A DNA stretch of 18,627 nt from AP-15 sp035509615 (lineage in GTDB: Bacteria; Pseudomonadota; Alphaproteobacteria; ATCC43930; CGMCC-115725). The position numbers were made by a program, and so were the translations under genes. Under the pieces are notes generated by a model. That model saw nothing but the letters and a program-made list of their open reading frames with translations. It was not told the DNA's origin and made no database searches. The stretch lies in assembly GCA_035509615.1 (NCBI GenBank), contig DATJLK010000228.1, positions 1-18,627 of the forward strand, in the 5' to 3' direction. How positions within the stretch are numbered: position 1 is the first letter of the stretch; each line of letters starts with the position of its first letter. Positions 14,930 through 18,627 of this stretch are shown piece after piece.

Positions 14930-16084
14930 ATGCAGTCACCAACAATAGCTGACGCTGAGATTACGGTGACGGCAACGCCGCCGGCAAAGTCCTATACTGC
15001 AAAAGCAGGAGCCGAACTCACCATCGTCGTGCCGACTTTCAACGAGCGCGAAAACGTCGAGTTGCTGCTGGCGCGGCTCGATGCGGCGCTCGGCGAAATC
15101 GCGTGGGAGGTGGTCTATGTCGATGATGACTCGCCCGACGGCACCGCCGATAAGGTCCGCGCCCTTGCCCAGGGCGACCCGCGCGTGCGCTGTTTGCAAC
15201 GTATCGGCCGCCGCGGGCTGGCGACCGCGGTGATCGAGGGCATGCTCGCCAGCAGCGCTCCCTATCTTGCCGTCATCGACGCCGACCTGCAGCATGACGA
15301 GACGTTGTTGCCGCAGATGCTGGCGGCAATAAGGGCGAGTGACCTCGATATCGTCGTCGGCAGCCGCCATGTCGCCGGCGGCGGCCTCGGCGAATGGGAC
15401 CGCCGCCGGGTAACGATCAGCAATGTTGCAGCGCGGCTCGCGCGGCTGGTCGTCGCCGCCGACCTTACCGACCCGATGAGCGGTTTTTTCATGGTGTCGC
15501 GCCCGGCTTTCGAGCGCTGCGTTCGACGCCTTTCCGGACAGGGGTTCAAGATCCTGCTCGATCTGTTCGCCTCGACCCCGGTCGCTTTTCGCTTTGTCGA
15601 GATGCCTTACATATTCGGCCAGCGGCAACATGGCGAGAGCAAGCTCGACAGCTTTGTCATCTGGGAATACTTGATGCTGCTGGTCGACAAGCTGGTCGGC
15701 CGCTATGTTCCCGCCCGTTTCATTTCCTTTGCTGCGATCGGCAGCTTTGGCGTCGTGGTCCATTTCACGATGCTGTATCTAGGTCTGAAGCTGGCGCCGT
15801 TCCCGGTGGCGCAGGCGATCGCCGCGCTTGTTGCGATGACCAGCAATTTCCTGCTCAACAATATGCTGACCTACCGCGACCGAAGACTGACCGGCAGGCG
15901 CCTGGTCACCGGTCTGTTGTCATTTTATGCCGTGTGCAGCCTTGGTGCGGTCGCCAATGTCGGCATCGCCTCGGCCGCGTTTGCCGAACATTACACCTGG
16001 TGGGCGTCAGGTCTGGCGGGTGTGGCGGTCGGCGTCGTATGGAACTACGCTGTCTCTTCCGTTTTCACCTGGCGACGCAAGTGA
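14930..16084 (+). CDS. Polyprenyl-phosphate glycosyltransferase (GT2) fused to GtrA-like membrane domain
   Basis: The 384-residue protein from the ATG at 14930 (GGGGG just upstream) is favoured over a TTG 27 bases earlier. Residues about 30-255 are a GT2 domain of the dolichol-phosphate mannosyltransferase type: TIVVPTFNERENVELL (31-46), YVDDDSPDGT (63-72), IDADLQHD (116-123, the metal/nucleotide-sugar site) and SGFFMVSRPAF. Residues about 260-382 form a GtrA-like domain with four predicted membrane helices, including ISFAAIGSFGVVVHF and SNFLLNNMLTYRDRR. The enzyme would transfer a sugar from a nucleotide donor to a polyprenyl phosphate at the inner membrane, and the GtrA part may help move or hold the lipid-linked sugar. 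It overlaps the next gene by 4 bases. The sugar identity is unknown. Confidence 0.88.
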   Translation: MQSPTIADAEITVTATPPAKSYTAKAGAELTIVVPTFNERENVELLLARLDAALGEIAWEVVYVDDDSPDGTADKVRALAQGDPRVRCLQRIGRRGLATAVIEGMLASSAPYLAVIDADLQHDETLLPQMLAAIRASDLDIVVGSRHVAGGGLGEWDRRRVTISNVAARLARLVVAADLTDPMSGFFMVSRPAFERCVRRLSGQGFKILLDLFASTPVAFRFVEMPYIFGQRQHGESKLDSFVIWEYLMLLVDKLVGRYVPARFISFAAIGSFGVVVHFTMLYLGLKLAPFPVAQAIAALVAMTSNFLLNNMLTYRDRRLTGRRLVTGLLSFYAVCSLGAVANVGIASAAFAEHYTWWASGLAGVAVGVVWNYAVSSVFTWRRK

Positions 16085-17748
16085 GCCTCGCCGGGCGGCC
16101 GCGGCCATTGCCCGCACACAACCGCACGCCGGCAATACCCGACCGCCTTGATCAGGCGTTGGTCGCAGTAGTTTTTATCGCGGCCAATGTCGCACTCCTC
16201 GCCACCGCCCCGGTCCACGGCGATTTCTGGTGGAGCGACGCCCCACGGCACGCGCTGAACGGCGCGTTTGTCAAAGACCTCATCGCGGCAGCACCCTGGC
16301 ACGACCCGAAGACCTGGGCGATTAACTACTACCTGCAATACCCGTCGCTGACGATATTGTTTTATCCGCCGCTGTTTTATTTTTTTGAAGCGGCGATGTT
16401 CGCGGTTTTTGGGGTCAGCAATCTGGCGGCGCAAGCCACGGTCAGCCTGTTTACGGCATTGCTTGGCGCATCAACATACGGTCTCGTCCGTCTCAATTTC
16501 CCAAGATGGTCGGCGCTCGGCGCCAGCCTGCTCGTCATCGGCGGTCCCGAAGTCGCATTCTGGGGGCGCCAGGTCATGCTGGACGTGCCCGCCTACGCCG
16601 CGCTGGTCACCGGTGTCTACTTTTATGTGCTTTATCGACGCTCGGAACGGCCTCGCAACTTGTATCTTGCGACGGCGGCGATCCTCGCGGCGATTTATAT
16701 CAAGCTTACCGCCGCGTTCATCGTCCCAGTATTGGCGCTCCATCTTCTTGCAAGCAAGCGCTGGCTCACCTTCCGCGACCGTCACATTATCGCCGCAGCG
16801 GTGACCGCCGTCCTGGGACTGGTCCCGGCGATTTTGCTGACGATCAAATTCGGCGCGGTCAACGTGCAATCGGTTGCCGGCCGCTCAACCGATCTGTCGC
16901 GCACCAACCCTGCCGCCTGGCTGTTCTACGGCAAGCTAATCCCCGACTATTTGGGCTATGTCGCGACCGCGATCGGGGTTTGCGGTCTTGTCCTCGTGCT
17001 GCGGCGGCGGCCGGCGCCGCTCGAGCCGTGGCTGGCGTGGCTTTTGCTGGGGTGGCTTGTCTTCGGTTACCTGTTCTTCTCGGCGATCGATGTTCGCGAA
17101 CCGCGGCACGGGATGATGATCGCCTTTCCGCTCGTGGTCTTTGCCCTCGTCGCTATGCACCGGGTGCTGCCCGGCCGGGCGGCTGCGGCCGCGATTGCCG
17201 TCCTTGGGATTGCCACGTTTCTTTACAGCTTGATCTTCGACCCGCCGCCGCGGATCGAGGGCTATGCCGATGTGGCCGATTATGTCGCTGCGCACGCGCC
17301 AAAAAATGGCGTGATCCTGTTTTCCGGGTATCGCGACGGAAATTTTGTCTTTGATTTGCGCACCCACGAAGAGCGCCGCGACCTGTGGACGATCCGAGCC
17401 GACAAGCTGCTGCTCCGGATCGCGATCGAACGGCTCCGCGGCGTCGGCCAGGCCGATCTGGACGAACAGCAGATCGCCGATGCACTGCGCCAATACGGCG
17501 TCAGCCTGGTCGTCGCGCAATCCGGGTTCTGGACCGACCTGCGCGAGATGGCGCGGCTTTCAGCAGTCCTTCACACGACCGCTTTTAAACGGGTCGCCGA
17601 TTTTCAAATTACCGGGACGGTACCGCACCCCGATCGCGAGATCGAGATCTACCAGCCGACTTATCCCGTCGGCCCGCCGCAGCGCCATCTGACCCTCGAC
17701 ATGCCGATCATCGGGGAAGCTTTCAAAGGTACGCTCGGCTCGCATTGA
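16081..17748 (+). CDS. GT-C type membrane glycosyltransferase (PMT/ArnT-like)
   Basis: The start is the GTG overlapping the stop of the preceding gene (GTGA), giving 555 residues. The open frame continues far upstream, but that part is a shadow of the GT2 gene. The protein has about ten hydrophobic segments. A first luminal loop carries an acidic motif (GDFWWSDAPRHALNG, Asp53), typical of GT-C enzymes that use polyprenyl-phosphate sugars. The C-terminal 170 residues are soluble and likely periplasmic, with GYADVADYVAAHAPKNGVIL. Coupling to a polyprenyl-phosphate sugar synthase suggests that the first protein makes the lipid-linked donor and this one transfers the sugar to a lipid, glycan or protein outside. 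The acceptor is unknown. Confidence 0.82.
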   Translation: MSLAGRPRPLPAHNRTPAIPDRLDQALVAVVFIAANVALLATAPVHGDFWWSDAPRHALNGAFVKDLIAAAPWHDPKTWAINYYLQYPSLTILFYPPLFYFFEAAMFAVFGVSNLAAQATVSLFTALLGASTYGLVRLNFPRWSALGASLLVIGGPEVAFWGRQVMLDVPAYAALVTGVYFYVLYRRSERPRNLYLATAAILAAIYIKLTAAFIVPVLALHLLASKRWLTFRDRHIIAAAVTAVLGLVPAILLTIKFGAVNVQSVAGRSTDLSRTNPAAWLFYGKLIPDYLGYVATAIGVCGLVLVLRRRPAPLEPWLAWLLLGWLVFGYLFFSAIDVREPRHGMMIAFPLVVFALVAMHRVLPGRAAAAAIAVLGIATFLYSLIFDPPPRIEGYADVADYVAAHAPKNGVILFSGYRDGNFVFDLRTHEERRDLWTIRADKLLLRIAIERLRGVGQADLDEQQIADALRQYGVSLVVAQSGFWTDLREMARLSAVLHTTAFKRVADFQITGTVPHPDREIEIYQPTYPVGPPQRHLTLDMPIIGEAFKGTLGSH

Positions 17749-17822
17749 ACAGCGGCAACCGGCATCGCAACGGGGCTGGAGCCAAAACCGCTGCGGCCGG
17801 TCCAACTAACAGCGGCGGCCGC

Positions 17823-17844
17823 GGGGATGCCGCAAAGCATCCTC
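17823..17844. terminator. Hairpin after the GT-C gene, possible terminator
   Basis: GGGGATGC (17823-17830) pairs with GCATCCTC (17837-17844) around the loop CGCAAA, eight pairs with one G-T. It lies 75 bases after the GT-C stop, in the gap between two convergent genes, but has no T-run. Confidence 0.35.
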
Positions 17845-17880
17845 GCCCAAGGCGACGATCCGCAGCACGATCGATTTGCT

Positions 17881-17901
17881 CGGTGCTCTTTTAGAGCATC
17901 G
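17881..17901. terminator. Hairpin after the metallophosphoesterase gene, possible terminator
   Basis: CGGTGCTC (17881-17888) pairs with GAGCATCG (17894-17901) around the loop TTTTA, eight pairs with one G-T. It sits 17 bases beyond the stop of the minus-strand gene, so it may end that transcript or act in both directions. No T tract follows on either strand. Confidence 0.4.
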
Positions 17902-17918
17902 GGACAGCAGGCGCTGGA

Positions 17919-18503
17919 CTATCCGCCGGTGTCCGGAAAATCGGTGATGACCACCTCCTCGGTCGCGGTATCGAGGACCGCGCAGCTCAATTGCCGGCCG
18001 TTGCCCTGGTCGCGCGCATCGCCGGCCGAGCCTGGGTTGATCACCAGCATTTTGCCGAGCCGGCGGACGAGCTGATGGTGGGTGTGGCCATAGAGCACGA
18101 AATCGGCGTCGGCCTCGGCAAAGCGGTCGAGTTCCGCGCTGTGCGGAAACACATAAGTGCCGCGCGGCTCCCATGGCGTTGAATGCACCAGCAGCAGCGT
18201 TTTGCCGCCGATGTCGAGCGTCATCCGGTGCGGGCGTTCGGCGAGCCAGCGCAGCAAGGCGTGGTCGATCCAGTCTGCCGCACGTGCGCGCACCCCGTGC
18301 GGGCCGAAAAACCCCTCTTCATGATTGCCGAGGATCACTTGCGCGCGGCGGTCCTGCAGTATCCGCACGACCTCGTTCGAAAAGCGGAATTCGTAAATGC
18401 TGTCGCCAAGGCAGATCAGTTCGTCGGCGTCGCCGATCAGGTCGAGCGCGCGCCGTAATCCGCGCTCGTTGCAGTGTACATCCGATACGATGCCGATCTT
18501 CAT
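17919..18503 (-). CDS. YfcE/MJ0936-type metallophosphoesterase
   Basis: The 194-residue protein has the full calcineurin-like metal site in order: Asp8 and His10 (IVSDVHCN), Asp34 (CLGDSIYE), Asn60 and His61 (LGNHEE), His107 (LLVHSTPW), then His140 and His142 (YGHTHHQ). NPGSAGD (156-162) is the usual closing motif of the YfcE/MJ0936 subfamily. It should be a soluble two-metal phosphodiesterase; the natural substrate of this subfamily is generally not known. It is convergent with the glycosyltransferase genes and shows no functional tie to them. The ATG at 18501-18503 opens directly into the first beta strand, as expected. Confidence 0.9.
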   Translation of the reverse strand: MKIGIVSDVHCNERGLRRALDLIGDADELICLGDSIYEFRFSNEVVRILQDRRAQVILGNHEEGFFGPHGVRARAADWIDHALLRWLAERPHRMTLDIGGKTLLLVHSTPWEPRGTYVFPHSAELDRFAEADADFVLYGHTHHQLVRRLGKMLVINPGSAGDARDQGNGRQLSCAVLDTATEEVVITDFPDTGG

Positions 18504-18576
18504 TTGGTAACCTTCACGCCTCGTTAAGCTTGCGTCCGCCTCCCCGACCTCCCTCCCGTCCGCCGGAGAGGGAACG

Positions 18577-18627
18577 ATGGCGAGCGCCCCCTCGAACCTT
18601 CTTCGCCTGGCAGCGCCGGCCCTAACC
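18577..18627 (+). CDS. Possible start of a gene cut by the right edge
   Basis: An ATG at 18577 is preceded by a strong GGAGAGGGA ribosome site (18565-18573) and opens 17 codons without a stop (MASAPSNLLRLAAPALT). The short hydrophobic stretch could be the start of a signal peptide or membrane segment. Too little is present to name it. It is divergent from the metallophosphoesterase, and the 73-base gap would hold both promoters. Confidence 0.4.
   Translation, partial: MASAPSNLLRLAAPALT

Noticed and set aside
14709..14945. 78-codon minus-strand frame in the gap before the GT2 gene
   Set aside because: It has no recognisable family and overlaps the GT2 start. It lies in an AT-richer patch, where it cannot be excluded as a small gene, but nothing supports it.
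15394..16080. 229-codon upstream extension of the GT-C gene
   Set aside because: It lies in a different frame over the well-supported GT2-GtrA gene, and its translation is Arg/Pro-rich. The GTG overlapping the GT2 stop is a better start.
1..18627. CRISPR arrays, tRNA or rRNA genes, transposases, phage genes, toxin-antitoxin pairs
   Set aside because: No regularly spaced repeats, cloverleaf-like segments, integrase or transposase motifs or small paired genes were seen by eye on either strand.

Overview
This is a GC-rich stretch with densely packed genes that frequently overlap at stop and start codons. The gene content (NasS/NasT control, sigma-54 promoters, a NarK-haemoglobin-nitrite reductase-nitrate reductase operon) points to an alphaproteobacterium, possibly a rhizobium relative or a Rhodospirillales-like organism. 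I cannot place it more precisely from sequence alone. No tRNA, rRNA, CRISPR array or intact insertion sequence is visible.

Left part (55-4768). Two minus-strand genes overlap by 4 bases: a CoxG-like SRPBCC protein followed by a thiamine-diphosphate (ThDP) enzyme of the acetolactate synthase superfamily. Only about 35 bases away, and divergent, is a cytoplasmic serine-ligated molybdenum oxidoreductase of the DMSO/TMAO/biotin-sulfoxide reductase type. Substrates of this trio cannot be read from the sequence, so it is the least understood part of the window.

Centre (4900-14306). This is a complete assimilatory nitrate reduction locus. nasT (ANTAR RNA-binding antiterminator) and nasS (cytoplasmic nitrate/nitrite sensor) overlap by 4 bases and sit behind a near-perfect sigma-54 -24/-12 element. 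That element would place the transcript start essentially at the nasT GTG codon, so the message may be leaderless. After a 256-base gap comes an operon of narK (transporter), a single-domain haemoglobin, nirB, nirD and a NasC-type nitrate reductase. The gap holds a second sigma-54 element and then a leader. In the leader I can fold two adjacent hairpins with hexaloops AGCGAG and AACGGC, both with A at position 1 and G at position 4, as expected for an ANTAR target. The 3' side of the second hairpin is also the 5' side of a strong GC hairpin that is terminator-like but has no U tract. This supports dual control: sigma-54 (probably NtrC, nitrogen limitation) for initiation and NasS/NasT (nitrate or nitrite present) for read-through. 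The enzymes would import nitrate, reduce it to nitrite and then to ammonium using NADH through the NirB flavin domain. The globin probably removes nitric oxide made as a by-product.

Right part (14307-18627). A gene-poor, somewhat AT-richer gap of about 620 bases is followed by two overlapping glycosylation genes: a polyprenyl-phosphate sugar transferase fused to a GtrA-like membrane domain, and a GT-C type membrane glycosyltransferase. A convergent YfcE/MJ0936-type metallophosphoesterase follows, and then the first 17 codons of a possible plus-strand gene running off the right edge. Most other open frames, including several long antisense ones, are GC-driven shadows.
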